32,948 bases of DNA from Actinomadura harenae (lineage in GTDB: Bacteria > Actinomycetota > Actinomycetes > Streptosporangiales > Streptosporangiaceae). The notes under the pieces are model-generated. The model made no database searches, had not been told where the DNA came from, and saw nothing but the letters and a program-made list of their open reading frames with translations. The stretch covers positions 1-32,948 of the forward strand of contig NZ_RFFG01000088.1 in the NCBI RefSeq assembly GCF_003696215.1, given 5' to 3'. Within the stretch, counting starts at the first letter, position 1, and each line of letters begins with the position of its first letter. This document shows, piece after piece, positions 7,822 through 15,644 of the stretch. Made by a program: the position numbers and the translations under genes.

Positions 7822-8799
7822 TCAGGTGGCCCGCAGGAGCTTGGAGAAGAGGGGGACAGAGGCCAGGAACACCCACGTGACCAGGACGAACGGCCAGGTC
7901 AGCGTGTGGCCGCCGACGACGGTGAACAGGTTGCCGATGCCCGCGGTCAGCGCGGTCGCGGTCGCCGCCCCGATCGCCGCGAAGACGACGCCGGCCGGGC
8001 TGAGCGCCAGGAAGGTCCCCGTGAGCGCGATGCCGGTCAGGACGGCGTTGTAGCCGTACAGCCCGGCCCCGATGTCGGCCGCCGCCACACCGAGCCCCCA
8101 GGCGACCAGTAACCCGATGAGACTCGCCGCGGCCGCCGCCGCGGCGACCAGCCGGCTCGACACCGCCAGGCCGATCAGGAAGATCAGGCCGACGTACCAC
8201 TTGTTCTGGAAGAACACCTGCCCGACGCCGTTGAAGAAGCCGTGCCACACGTCCGTCCAGGTCATCGTGGTGCCGGGACGGGACGCCGACGGCGCGGGCG
8301 TGTCCGGGTGCCCGGCCCACACCCGGTCGTAGCTCGGCGCGCCGAGCACCATGACGGTCGTGACCATGCAGAAGGGCGCGGTGAACCCCGGTATCCCGTA
8401 CGGCTTGAGCACGACGGTCAGGGCGGAGGTGAGGACGCTGGTGGCGACGCCCGCGCCGACGACGACCACCGCCGTCATCCACCCGGCCCCCAGGTAGAGG
8501 ACGAGGGCGACGCCGACGAGCGTGCCGCAGAACCCTTCGAGGCCCAGCACGATCCCGTGCCGGTCGGCGCCGAGCAGGGAGGCGGTGAGTGTCGCCGCGA
8601 CGGTCCCGAGGAGTCCGAAGACGCCGTACTGCCAGCCACCGGCGAACAGCGCGATGAGGAAGATGAGCCCGGTCCAGTGGTTGGGCTGGAAGTCGACCTG
8701 AGCGATGCCGCGCAGGATCGTCCGGACGGGCCGCATTCCGCCGCGGAGGGGATTCGGTCCGGCGTCCTGGCCGCCCGTCCGCGCCGACGAAGACGCCAT
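7822..8799 (-). CDS. urea transporter, UT/SLC14-like family
   Basis: Integral membrane channel-type transporter expected to import urea for the urease encoded downstream. The 325-residue protein is nearly all hydrophobic, with about ten membrane segments in two repeated halves. Repeat signatures typical of UT proteins occur once in each half: GLEGFCGTLVGVAL in the first and GLYGYNAVLTGIAL in the second, each after a long hydrophobic stretch. NHWTGLIFLIALF and NKWYVGLIFLIGLAV mark the starts of the halves. ATG 8799 is preferred over an upstream start because an AAGGGG ribosome site precedes it with good spacing and the upstream extension is basic and unlike the family. It is the first gene of the urease operon. 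Confidence 0.85.
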   Translation of the reverse strand: MASSSARTGGQDAGPNPLRGGMRPVRTILRGIAQVDFQPNHWTGLIFLIALFAGGWQYGVFGLLGTVAATLTASLLGADRHGIVLGLEGFCGTLVGVALVLYLGAGWMTAVVVVGAGVATSVLTSALTVVLKPYGIPGFTAPFCMVTTVMVLGAPSYDRVWAGHPDTPAPSASRPGTTMTWTDVWHGFFNGVGQVFFQNKWYVGLIFLIGLAVSSRLVAAAAAAASLIGLLVAWGLGVAAADIGAGLYGYNAVLTGIALTGTFLALSPAGVVFAAIGAATATALTAGIGNLFTVVGGHTLTWPFVLVTWVFLASVPLFSKLLRAT

Positions 8800-8885
8800 C
8801 GATTCCCCTTGCCCCGAATCGGGTTCCGGTTCCGGGCGGAAGACGCCGAGTCGACCGCCGCGACACGAACAAAGACCAGTCGATC

Positions 8886-8913
8886 GCCGCCGGGGATGGG
8901 CATCCCCGGCGGC
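8886..8913. promoter_or_regulatory. 12-bp perfect inverted repeat between utp and amt
   Basis: GCCGCCGGGGAT (8886-8897) and ATCCCCGGCGGC (8902-8913) around a GGGC loop, in the divergent intergenic region 8800-9055. It would fold in the leader RNA of either gene or act as a dyad operator. The surrounding bases (8914-8990) are noticeably AT-richer and probably hold the promoters. No clear GlnR box was found. Confidence 0.6.
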
Positions 8914-9014
8914 ACGAACGAAAAAACGCCAGGATCGACAACAAAGAGCCACATACATCCAAGGGCGCGCCAAATATTGTCAAGTCGAGTTTGCCGGGGC
9001 ATGTCGTCGGTGAT

Positions 9015-9045
9015 TCCCCTGGCGGGGACGCCCCGCGTTCGGGGC
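9015..9045 (+). promoter_or_regulatory. two tandem small hairpins in the amt leader
   Basis: TCCCC-TGGC-GGGGA (9015-9028) is directly followed by GCCCCG-CGTT-CGGGGC (9030-9045), just upstream of the amt start. They could affect ribosome access or merely reflect GC-rich sequence. A TTGTCA hexamer at 8977-8982 is a possible -35 element without a convincing -10. Confidence 0.4.
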
Positions 9046-9055
9046 ATGGAAGCCG

Positions 9056-10279
9056 ATGGGGTTCGCGATGCCGTTCGGATTGAACACCGGTGATTCCGCC
9101 TGGCTGATGGTGAGCACGGCGATGGTGCTCCTCATGACGCCGGGCCTCGCGCTGTTCTACGGCGGAATGGTCCGTTCGAAGAACATGCTGACGATGCTCT
9201 ATATGAGCTACATCTGCATCAGCCTGGTGACGGTCCTGTGGTTCCTCTACGGATTCGGGCTGGCCTTCGGAAAGGACCACGGGGGCCTTCTCGGCTGGGG
9301 TGACTGGGCGCTGCGGGACATCACCCCGTTCGCGCTGCACGGCCGGATCCCGCTGCTGATCTACGTCTGCTTCCAGGCGACCTTCGCCATCATCACCGTC
9401 GCCCTGATCAGCGGATCCATCGCGGGACGGGCGCGCTTCGGCCCCTGGATCGTCTTCGTGGTCGCCTGGGTGACCCTGGTCTACATCCCCATCGCGCACT
9501 GGGTGTTCAGCGGTTCCGGATGGCTCAACAAGTGGGGCGTCCTGGACTTCGCGGGCGGCCTGGTCGTCGAGATCAACTCCGGGATCGCGGGGCTCGCCAT
9601 GGCCCTCGTCCTCGGGAAGGGCATCGCCTTCCGCCGGGGCGAGGGACCGCGTCCCGCGAACATCCCCTGGGTGATGCTCGGGCTCGGCCTCCTGTGGTTC
9701 GGCTGGTTCGGGTTCAACGCCGGATCGGCGCTGAACGACGGCGCGACGGCCGTTCGCGCCTTTGCCAGCACACTGGTCGCGGGATGTGCGGCGATGCTCA
9801 CCTGGCGGCTCGTCGAGTGGATCCGGACGCGGCACCTGACCCGCATGGGATCGGCCAGCGGGGCCCTCGCCGGACTGGTGGCCATCACCCCGTCCTGCGC
9901 CTTCGTGAGCGTCACCGGGGCGTTCGTCATCGGGATCGTCGCGGCGCTCGTCTGCACCTACGCGGTGGAGCTGAAGCTCGTCGCCGGATACGACGACACC
10001 CTCGACGTCACCGGAATCCACGGCGCGGGCGGCATCGTCGGCGTCCTGGCCCTGGGCTTCCTGGCCACTGGCTGGCGGCACGGCCCGGCGGGCCTGTTCT
10101 ACGGCGGCGGGGTGTCGCTGCTCGGGAAGCAGATCGTCGCGGTGATCGTCGTCGGCGTCTACACCTTCGTCGTCACGTTCGCCATCGGGAAGGTCGTCGA
10201 CGCCCTGTTCCGGATGCGCATGACCGACAAGGAACAGCAGGAGGGAACCGACACGGAGTTCGTCACGGGCGACGCGTGA
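9056..10279 (+). CDS. amt: ammonium transporter Amt
   Basis: Eleven-helix ammonium channel of the plasma membrane. The 407-residue protein shows the Amt N-terminus (SAWLMVSTAMVLLMTPGLALFYGGMVR, split here by wording only), the FQATFAIIT gate region, the first pore histidine in PIAHWVF and the second in the IHGAGGIVG segment. The C-terminal cytosolic tail is short. The start is uncertain: ATG 9056 has a poorly spaced GGAAG, while ATG 9068 has GGGG six bases upstream and gives MPFGLNTGDSAW, closer to the family. It is divergent from the urea transporter and overlaps the next gene as GTGA. No glnK is visible beside it. Role: ammonium uptake or recapture of ammonia leaking from urea hydrolysis (inference). 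Confidence 0.96.
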   Translation: MGFAMPFGLNTGDSAWLMVSTAMVLLMTPGLALFYGGMVRSKNMLTMLYMSYICISLVTVLWFLYGFGLAFGKDHGGLLGWGDWALRDITPFALHGRIPLLIYVCFQATFAIITVALISGSIAGRARFGPWIVFVVAWVTLVYIPIAHWVFSGSGWLNKWGVLDFAGGLVVEINSGIAGLAMALVLGKGIAFRRGEGPRPANIPWVMLGLGLLWFGWFGFNAGSALNDGATAVRAFASTLVAGCAAMLTWRLVEWIRTRHLTRMGSASGALAGLVAITPSCAFVSVTGAFVIGIVAALVCTYAVELKLVAGYDDTLDVTGIHGAGGIVGVLALGFLATGWRHGPAGLFYGGGVSLLGKQIVAVIVVGVYTFVVTFAIGKVVDALFRMRMTDKEQQEGTDTEFVTGDA

Positions 10280-10980
10280 GGGAGGGGCCGGAGAGCGACG
10301 AGCGCGGACCCCTGCCGATCCTGCTCGTCGCGCTCACCGTGGTGGCGGGCCTGGTCGACTCGGTCTGCTACCTGGCGCTCGGCCAGGTCTTCGTGGCGAA
10401 CATGACCGGGAACGTCATCTTCCTCGGCCTCGGCCTGGCCGGTTCGCCGGAGGGATCGGTCAGCCGCTCGCTGGTCGCGATCGCCGCGTTCGGCCTCGGG
10501 GCGGCCGCCGCCGGACGCCTGGGAACGCGCCGCGCGCCGCACCACGGCCTCGTCCTGGCCGTCGCGACGCTGTGCGAGGCGGTGCTGACGGTCGCCGTGG
10601 CGGTTCTCATGACCGTCCACCCGGTGCCGGCGGAGCCGCTGCGGCATGTGCTGATCGTGCTCCTGGGCCTGGCGATGGGCGCGCAGAACGCGGTGGTCCT
10701 GAGAGTGAAGGCGGTCGACCTGAAGACGACGCTCGTGACGAGCACCATGACGTCCCTGTTCGCGGAGGTGCTGAACCCGTGGAAACGGGGCTGGCGCACC
10801 GCGTCGGTGCTGATCCTCCTGCTCGGCGCGTTCCTCGGGGGAGTGCTCCTGCGGCACGTGTCGCCCGCCACCCCGCTCTGGACGGCCGCTGCCCTGATGC
10901 TCCTCTGCGCTGCCTACGGCTACGCCATCGCACGCCCATCCGACGCCGCACGACCACCGGACGCCGCCCGCCGACCCTGA
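10276..10980 (+). CDS. DUF1275 (YoaK-like) membrane protein
   Basis: A 234-residue membrane protein with about six hydrophobic segments. Signature residues of DUF1275 are visible: AGLVDSVCYLALGQVFVANM followed by TGNVIFLGLG in the first third, then GAQNAVVLRVKAVDLKTT and LVTSTMTSL in the middle. Its function is not established for the family. Start GTG 10276 overlaps the amt stop (GTGA), and the frame upstream is an amt shadow. Coupling to amt suggests a linked expression need, but a role in nitrogen transport is only inference. The C-terminus ends in a Pro/Ala/Arg-rich tail (residues about 218-234). Confidence 0.88.
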   Translation: MREGPESDERGPLPILLVALTVVAGLVDSVCYLALGQVFVANMTGNVIFLGLGLAGSPEGSVSRSLVAIAAFGLGAAAAGRLGTRRAPHHGLVLAVATLCEAVLTVAVAVLMTVHPVPAEPLRHVLIVLLGLAMGAQNAVVLRVKAVDLKTTLVTSTMTSLFAEVLNPWKRGWRTASVLILLLGAFLGGVLLRHVSPATPLWTAAALMLLCAAYGYAIARPSDAARPPDAARRP

Positions 10981-11006
10981 CGCGGACCCCTTTCCGGGTC
11001 TCCGCG
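10981..11006 (+). terminator. hairpin right after the amt-DUF1275 unit
   Basis: CGCGGACCC (10981-10989) can pair with GGG-TCCGCG (10996-11006, two-base bulge) across a six-base loop, beginning one base after the DUF1275 stop. There is no T tract. The gap to the next gene (10981-11063) otherwise holds an AT-rich patch (TAATTA at 11050-11055) that may be a promoter element. Confidence 0.45.
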
Positions 11007-11063
11007 AATGATCGGAAAACCTTCTTCGCGCCCCCGGGCCGCAACCGGCTAATTACTGTCGTC

Positions 11064-13226
11064 ATGGACAGGATCGTCTTACGCTGCTTGCCGGAGTTCC
11101 GATACTTCGCGACAGGGGCGGAGATGGACGAACTTTACAACCTGCGGATCCTGGTGGACGGGATCGTCCCCGGGCTGGTCGGCCGGAAGGCGAACGGCGG
11201 GGCGCGGGTGAGCCGCGAGTTCCCCCTGGGCGAGCCGGTCGTCGAGATCGTCGGGGGCCGGGCGAGCGGCAAGACCACGCTGATCGACGTCCTGTACGAC
11301 GGTTACAAGAACGCGGTGCCGCTGGGCAGGGTCCGCCTGACCGAGCCCGCGTTCCGGCGGGTGGATTCGCAGAACGCCTCGGCGGTGAGCAATCTGCTCT
11401 ACCAACTCCAGTACGAACTGGAGAAGCCCGCCGGACGCAGGGAACTGCCGTTCCCGCGCCTGTCCGTCGGACTTCTCGTGGTCACGTCCTGGGCCGCGGA
11501 GGGGGCGGCGGAGACCGAGGGCGGGAGCAAGGCGCCGCCGCGGCGGGGGCGCGAACTCGCCAAGCTCAAGCACCTGGTCGGAGAGGTCCTCAGCGACTCG
11601 CGCAAGACGAGCGAGTTGCAGGTGGAGGTGCTGGAGGTGCTGGCCGCGGCGGTCGGCCCGGCACTGGGCGCGTTACTTCCCGGTCTGCCCGACCCGGTCC
11701 CGATCCTGCGCGTGGCCATCCGGCAGTTGCAGGATCGCGGGGCCAACCGGAAGGCGCTCGCGTGGTGGGTGGAGCAACTGCCCGAGCACACCGGGAACGC
11801 CCTCGACCGGCTCATGGCGTTCGCCGAGGACTTCCACGACGGCGGCGAGAACCGCGTCCAGGCCGAGGGGCATCTGATCGCCGCGTTCCTCGCCGACATC
11901 GACCACGGGTACGGGCTCTACGCCCGGTTCGACCAGGCGTACCCACCGCTGATCCTGCTCGACGACGTCGACGACTGCCGGGAGCGGTTCCTCCTGCCGC
12001 TGGCCGCCGAGTTCGGACGCGTGCGGGCCCGCCGGGGAGCGCTCGGCAAGGTCGTCCGGCCGGTCGTGATCGCCACCTCGCACGGCGACGGCGGGCCCGT
12101 GGTGCAGGCGACGACACCGAACCCGTGGCGGGAGATGCCGAGGCTGCCGCCCGCGGCATGGCACGTGCGGCTGGGGCTGCCCCGGGTGACGGACCGGATG
12201 ATCCGCAAGCGGCTCGGGCAGGTGCCCGCGCGCGACGACGTGATCTCCGTCATCGGCCGGGTGAGCGGCGGCCGGATCGGCGTCGCCTTCGAACTGGCGC
12301 GCTTCTTCGCCGAGCGGGACGGGCTCGCCGTGCTGGACCGGGACTGCCTCGACCGGCTGGCGGCGTTCCTCGTCCCCGACCCCAGGGACCGCGACGCGCT
12401 GACCGACCTGTCCACGGCCCTCGATCCGGTGGTGGCGCCGAGCCTGTGGAGCCTCCTCCAGGAGGGCGAGTATCCGATCAGGCAGGCGGAGAATCTCGTG
12501 CGGCGGCTCAGGAGGGACGTGCTGGACGCCGGGCACTGGGACCAGCGGCCCTGGCCCGGCGAACGCGGGATGCCCCTCGTCCAGGACCCCGGGTTGCGGA
12601 TCGTGCTCATCGAGCGGCTCCGAACGCCCGCGACGGGCCCCGATCAGGTTCGCGTGGCGCACGAGCGCTGGCGCAGGATCCACGAGCACCTCAGGGACCG
12701 TTACCTCCCGAGCCCCCTCGGGCCGGGCGCGGCCGGCCCCGGCATCCGGGACGTCCGCGATCTGCACCACTCGCTGGCGCTGGAGGAACGGGAGCGGGTC
12801 GTCGCCAACCTGCACCGGCTCTTCGCGGCGGACGAGGCCGACTCCCGGTCCTGGCTCCACGCGCTGAACATCATCTGCGCGGCCCCACGGCCACCGGACG
12901 GCTTCCCCGCGCCGCCCCGGGGACCCAGGAGATGCCCGGCGTGCTCCGATGACGGAGCCTCGGCCGACGAGCACCGGCGGATCGGCCACCTCCTCGACAC
13001 CGTGTGGCGCATGTCGGCCCCGCTCGCCGTCCGCCCGAGGCCCCGGGAGCGGGACCTCGAGGCCGTCGAGTACGCGCTCCAGGACCTGCGCGAGGCGTTC
13101 GAGCACCGCGCCCCCGACCGTGGCAACGCGTTCGTCCACGCGAAGTGGGAGTGGCCCGAGGCGCTGGAACAGGGGGTCCAGGCCCCCGACCTGCCGATCA
13201 GGGAGAGGGACGATGCCCGACCGTGA
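11064..13226 (+). CDS. large P-loop NTPase (STAND/AAA-like), first gene of a two-gene module
   Basis: A 720-residue predicted cytoplasmic NTPase. Walker A GGRASGKTT lies at residues 64-72 and a Walker B-like strand LILLDDVDD at 296-304, followed by a sensor-like PVVIATSHGDG segment. The C-terminal half is helical and rich in charged residues, with one CPAC pair near residue 630. No membrane segment is seen. ATG 11064 has no clear ribosome site and sits about eight bases after TAATTA, so a leaderless message is possible; ATG 11124 (MDELYNLRIL) with AGGGG upstream is an alternative, and both keep Walker A. The 3' end overlaps the binding-protein gene by 14 bases. Similar pairs are, as I recall, present in Streptomyces, without known function. 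Confidence 0.75.
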   Translation: MDRIVLRCLPEFRYFATGAEMDELYNLRILVDGIVPGLVGRKANGGARVSREFPLGEPVVEIVGGRASGKTTLIDVLYDGYKNAVPLGRVRLTEPAFRRVDSQNASAVSNLLYQLQYELEKPAGRRELPFPRLSVGLLVVTSWAAEGAAETEGGSKAPPRRGRELAKLKHLVGEVLSDSRKTSELQVEVLEVLAAAVGPALGALLPGLPDPVPILRVAIRQLQDRGANRKALAWWVEQLPEHTGNALDRLMAFAEDFHDGGENRVQAEGHLIAAFLADIDHGYGLYARFDQAYPPLILLDDVDDCRERFLLPLAAEFGRVRARRGALGKVVRPVVIATSHGDGGPVVQATTPNPWREMPRLPPAAWHVRLGLPRVTDRMIRKRLGQVPARDDVISVIGRVSGGRIGVAFELARFFAERDGLAVLDRDCLDRLAAFLVPDPRDRDALTDLSTALDPVVAPSLWSLLQEGEYPIRQAENLVRRLRRDVLDAGHWDQRPWPGERGMPLVQDPGLRIVLIERLRTPATGPDQVRVAHERWRRIHEHLRDRYLPSPLGPGAAGPGIRDVRDLHHSLALEERERVVANLHRLFAADEADSRSWLHALNIICAAPRPPDGFPAPPRGPRRCPACSDDGASADEHRRIGHLLDTVWRMSAPLAVRPRPRERDLEAVEYALQDLREAFEHRAPDRGNAFVHAKWEWPEALEQGVQAPDLPIRERDDARP

Positions 13227-14823
13227 GGACCGGGACCACGACCACGGCCGAGATCGCGGCGGCGACCGGCGTGCCAACGGCCGGGGACGATCGAGGCGAC
13301 GGGGCGGCGCCCGTGGCTGGCTGACCGGCCGCGGGCCGCTGACCAGGACGCTGATCCTCGCGACGGCCGTGATCGTCGTGGCGGCCGGCGGCTTCGCCGG
13401 CTACCGGCGGCTCAGCGACCCGTCCTGCGGGGAGGGCCTCGTCAAGCGCGGCCGGCACCAGGAGTGCACGGGCGTCACCGACGGCTCGCACGTGTTCGAC
13501 CCGAACCTCAGGGACGTGTCCGCGCGGATCAAGGCCGAGAACGACAGGGCCGTGCGGCGGCCGCACGTCACCATCGCGATGATGGTCCCGATGGCCCCCG
13601 AGGACCAGGTCGAGCGGCAGCAGACCCTCCGCGAGGTGCAGGGGGCCTATCTCGCCCAGTACCGGGCGAACGAGCAGAGCGAGGAACTGCCCGCGATCCG
13701 GCTGGTGCTCGCGAACCCCGGCCGGGAGAGCGCCGAGTGGCGGCCCGTCGCCGACCGGCTCGTCGGCATGGTCGGCGGCGGGGACCACCTGCGCGCGGTC
13801 TTCGGGATCAACCTCAGCACGGCCGCCACCAAGGCGACCATCCTGCGCCTGACCGGGAAGGGCGTGCCGGTCGTCGGCGGTCCCGTCACCGCCAACGACT
13901 TCCGCGACATCCCCGGCCTGTTCGCGATCGTCCCGTCCAACGGCGAGCAGGCCGCCGCCCTCACCTCGTTCAACAAGAACATCGACGTGCGGAAGACCCT
14001 GGTGGTCGAGGACACCCGGCCGAACGACAACTACGTCGCGACGCTGGCGCGGACGTTCGAGAAGACCACCGAGGGCGCTCCCCGCGCCGCCGAGCAGTTC
14101 CGCTCGCCCGACGACCCCCTCGACCCGGGCACCAACGCGAACGACTTCGCCCAGATGGTCAACAGCATGTGCAACTCCGCGGCCGAGACCGTCTACTTCG
14201 CGGGCCGTCCCCTCCAGCTCCGGCTGTTCGTCAACGCCCTGGGCGGACGATGGTGCAAGCAGAAGCAGTACACGGTCGTGACGGTCTCGGGCGCCTCGAC
14301 GCTGGCGCTGGACGCCAAGCTCGACTGGTCCGCGCTCGACCCCGGCAAGGGCCTCACCGTGGAGTACGCGACCATCACCCATCCGGACGCCTGGACCACC
14401 GCGGGCGCGCCGCCGACCGGCGGCTCGAAGGACGACTTCGAGGCCCTGCGCAGGCTCGCGGCGGGCGAGGGCTCCGCGACGCCCGTCGGCCCGATCGGCC
14501 CCGTCGACCTCAACGACGGCCGGACCATCACCACCCACGACTCGGCCTGGACGGCCATCACCGCGATCCGGAGCCGGGTGACACCGCGGGCCCCCGTCCC
14601 GGCGATCGCCGACGTCCTCAACGCGCGCGCCCGCATGCACGGCGACGGACGGGTGCGGGGCGCCAGCGGCTGGATCTGCCTCGACAACAACGGCGACGCC
14701 TACGACAAGGCCGTGGCCATCGTCCGGCTCGTCCCGCAGGAGCCGCACATCAGGTTCGCCGGACTCGCCTGGCCGACGGGCCACCCGCCGGCGCAGGACT
14801 GCACCGCCCCGCCCGCGCACTGA
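13213..14823 (+). CDS. membrane-anchored periplasmic-binding-fold protein paired with the NTPase
   Basis: A 536-residue protein with a highly charged Arg/Asp/His-rich cytosolic N-terminus (1-43), one membrane helix (about 44-64, LTRTLILATAVIVVAAGGFAG) and a long extracellular part resembling type I periplasmic binding proteins (branched-chain amino-acid receptor fold): VTIAMMVPMAP, EVQGAYLAQYRAN, AVFGINLSTAATKATI, GVPVVGGPVTANDF, LVVEDTRPNDNY. Cysteines at 72 and 84 may form a disulphide. GGAGAGGGA lies just upstream of ATG 13213. No permease is nearby, so classical ABC import is unlikely. Fusion of a ligand-binding ectodomain to a transmembrane helix beside an NTPase suggests ligand sensing (inference). 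Confidence 0.8.
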   Translation: MPDREDRDHDHGRDRGGDRRANGRGRSRRRGGARGWLTGRGPLTRTLILATAVIVVAAGGFAGYRRLSDPSCGEGLVKRGRHQECTGVTDGSHVFDPNLRDVSARIKAENDRAVRRPHVTIAMMVPMAPEDQVERQQTLREVQGAYLAQYRANEQSEELPAIRLVLANPGRESAEWRPVADRLVGMVGGGDHLRAVFGINLSTAATKATILRLTGKGVPVVGGPVTANDFRDIPGLFAIVPSNGEQAAALTSFNKNIDVRKTLVVEDTRPNDNYVATLARTFEKTTEGAPRAAEQFRSPDDPLDPGTNANDFAQMVNSMCNSAAETVYFAGRPLQLRLFVNALGGRWCKQKQYTVVTVSGASTLALDAKLDWSALDPGKGLTVEYATITHPDAWTTAGAPPTGGSKDDFEALRRLAAGEGSATPVGPIGPVDLNDGRTITTHDSAWTAITAIRSRVTPRAPVPAIADVLNARARMHGDGRVRGASGWICLDNNGDAYDKAVAIVRLVPQEPHIRFAGLAWPTGHPPAQDCTAPPAH

Positions 14824-15056
14824 CACCCGCACAAGCCAAAGGGTGATCTATGGGGTAATTATTGGCAAATGGATCTTATGTGTGGAGAGAAAGGGGCGAT
14901 CCTTACAGAAGAGTGACAAAAGTGCTCCCTCGTCCCTCCTGGGTTTGTCGTGAAAGTGCGCCGGGCAGCATGGACGTGGCCGATCCGCCGACCGGGCCAC
15001 GGGCCGTTCCGGGCGGTGCCGGAAGACGGGAAATGACGGGATGAGGGCTGTTCAGC
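14824..15056 (+). promoter_or_regulatory. AT-richer leader upstream of the MNIO cluster
   Basis: The 233-base gap contains the lowest-GC stretch nearby (about 14836-14920, including GGTAATTATTGGCAAATGG), a probable promoter region for the four-gene unit starting at 15057. No pair of hexamers with normal spacing could be assigned. A 60-codon frame opening with TTG 14862 is present but shows no convincing coding signal. GAGGG nine bases before ATG 15057 is the likely ribosome site. Confidence 0.45.
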
Positions 15057-15644
15057 ATGGCTGAGGACAAAGGTCAGGACGGGCACGACCCGCGGCTGTC
15101 GGCGGAGGACATCGAGGCGTTCGTCAAGGGCGGTGAGAACGGCCTCCAGCAGCGCCGCAGGGTCCAGGAATCGGGGCCCGAGCGCGAGGCCGCCGTGCTG
15201 ACGCGGACAGGGGCCGAGGCGGGGACGGCGGCGACGGACCTGCACGTGTGCATGGGGCTGAACGCCTGTGTCGGGCACGGCGCCGGAGGCAGCGGGCCGA
15301 TGGCGGGGATGGGGGAGTGCGCCACGGTCTCCCACGTGTGCCACGGTGCGAACGAATGCCGTGGCCAGGGCGGGTGCGGCTACAGCGGGTTCGACGCCGA
15401 GCAGGCGATCCCCGGCGGGCAGCACTGCCGCTACTCGGGGAGCTGCGCGAGCCCGATCAACGAGAGCCGCGTTCACTCGGCGGGGCCGTTCCGCGGGACG
15501 AGCGTGTGGAAGCGCGCCCGGAAGGTGTTCGAGCAGCGCATGTTCGAGGCCGGGGTCCCGTTCGGGCCGTCCCCGGGCGAGGGGATCCCCGACGACCAGG
15601 TCCCCTCCTACGAGCATCCGCGGCCCTCCGGCCCCGCCAAGTGA
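15057..15644 (+). CDS. Cys-rich candidate precursor peptide/protein of an MNIO-modified RiPP-like system
   Basis: A 195-residue protein without signal peptide. Residues 1-60 are charged and leader-like (DPRLSAEDIEAFVKGGENG at 11-29). Residues 61-131 hold all eight cysteines (65, 71, 88, 95, 101, 107, 124, 130) in a Gly-rich context. Two blocks repeat as HVCxGxNxCxGxG (63-75 and 93-105), and a third C-x5-C pair is at 124-130. Residues 132-195 form a Cys-free basic then acidic tail ending in DQVPSYEHPRP. Cys/Gly/Asn repeats of this kind resemble substrates next to MNIO enzymes, such as bufferins. Its stop overlaps the MNIO gene start as GTGA. Precursor role is inferred from sequence and position; a stand-alone metal-binding protein is the alternative. 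Confidence 0.72.
   Translation: MAEDKGQDGHDPRLSAEDIEAFVKGGENGLQQRRRVQESGPEREAAVLTRTGAEAGTAATDLHVCMGLNACVGHGAGGSGPMAGMGECATVSHVCHGANECRGQGGCGYSGFDAEQAIPGGQHCRYSGSCASPINESRVHSAGPFRGTSVWKRARKVFEQRMFEAGVPFGPSPGEGIPDDQVPSYEHPRPSGPAK

Noticed and set aside
7445..10081. Very long minus-strand frame (over 1100 residues) running across ureA, the urea transporter and antisense to amt
   Set aside because: Only its last 258 residues (the CbiX-like gene) look like protein; the rest is Arg/Asp/Gly/Pro-rich shadow of better supported genes.
13198..14832. Antisense 544-residue frame opposite the binding-protein gene
   Set aside because: Repetitive Val/Gly/Arg/Asp shadow typical for high-GC antisense frames; the plus strand encodes a clear domain protein.
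14862..15044. Possible 60-codon gene upstream of the MNIO cluster
   Set aside because: TTG start without ribosome site, changing codon bias along its length and no recognisable motif; better read as promoter and leader.
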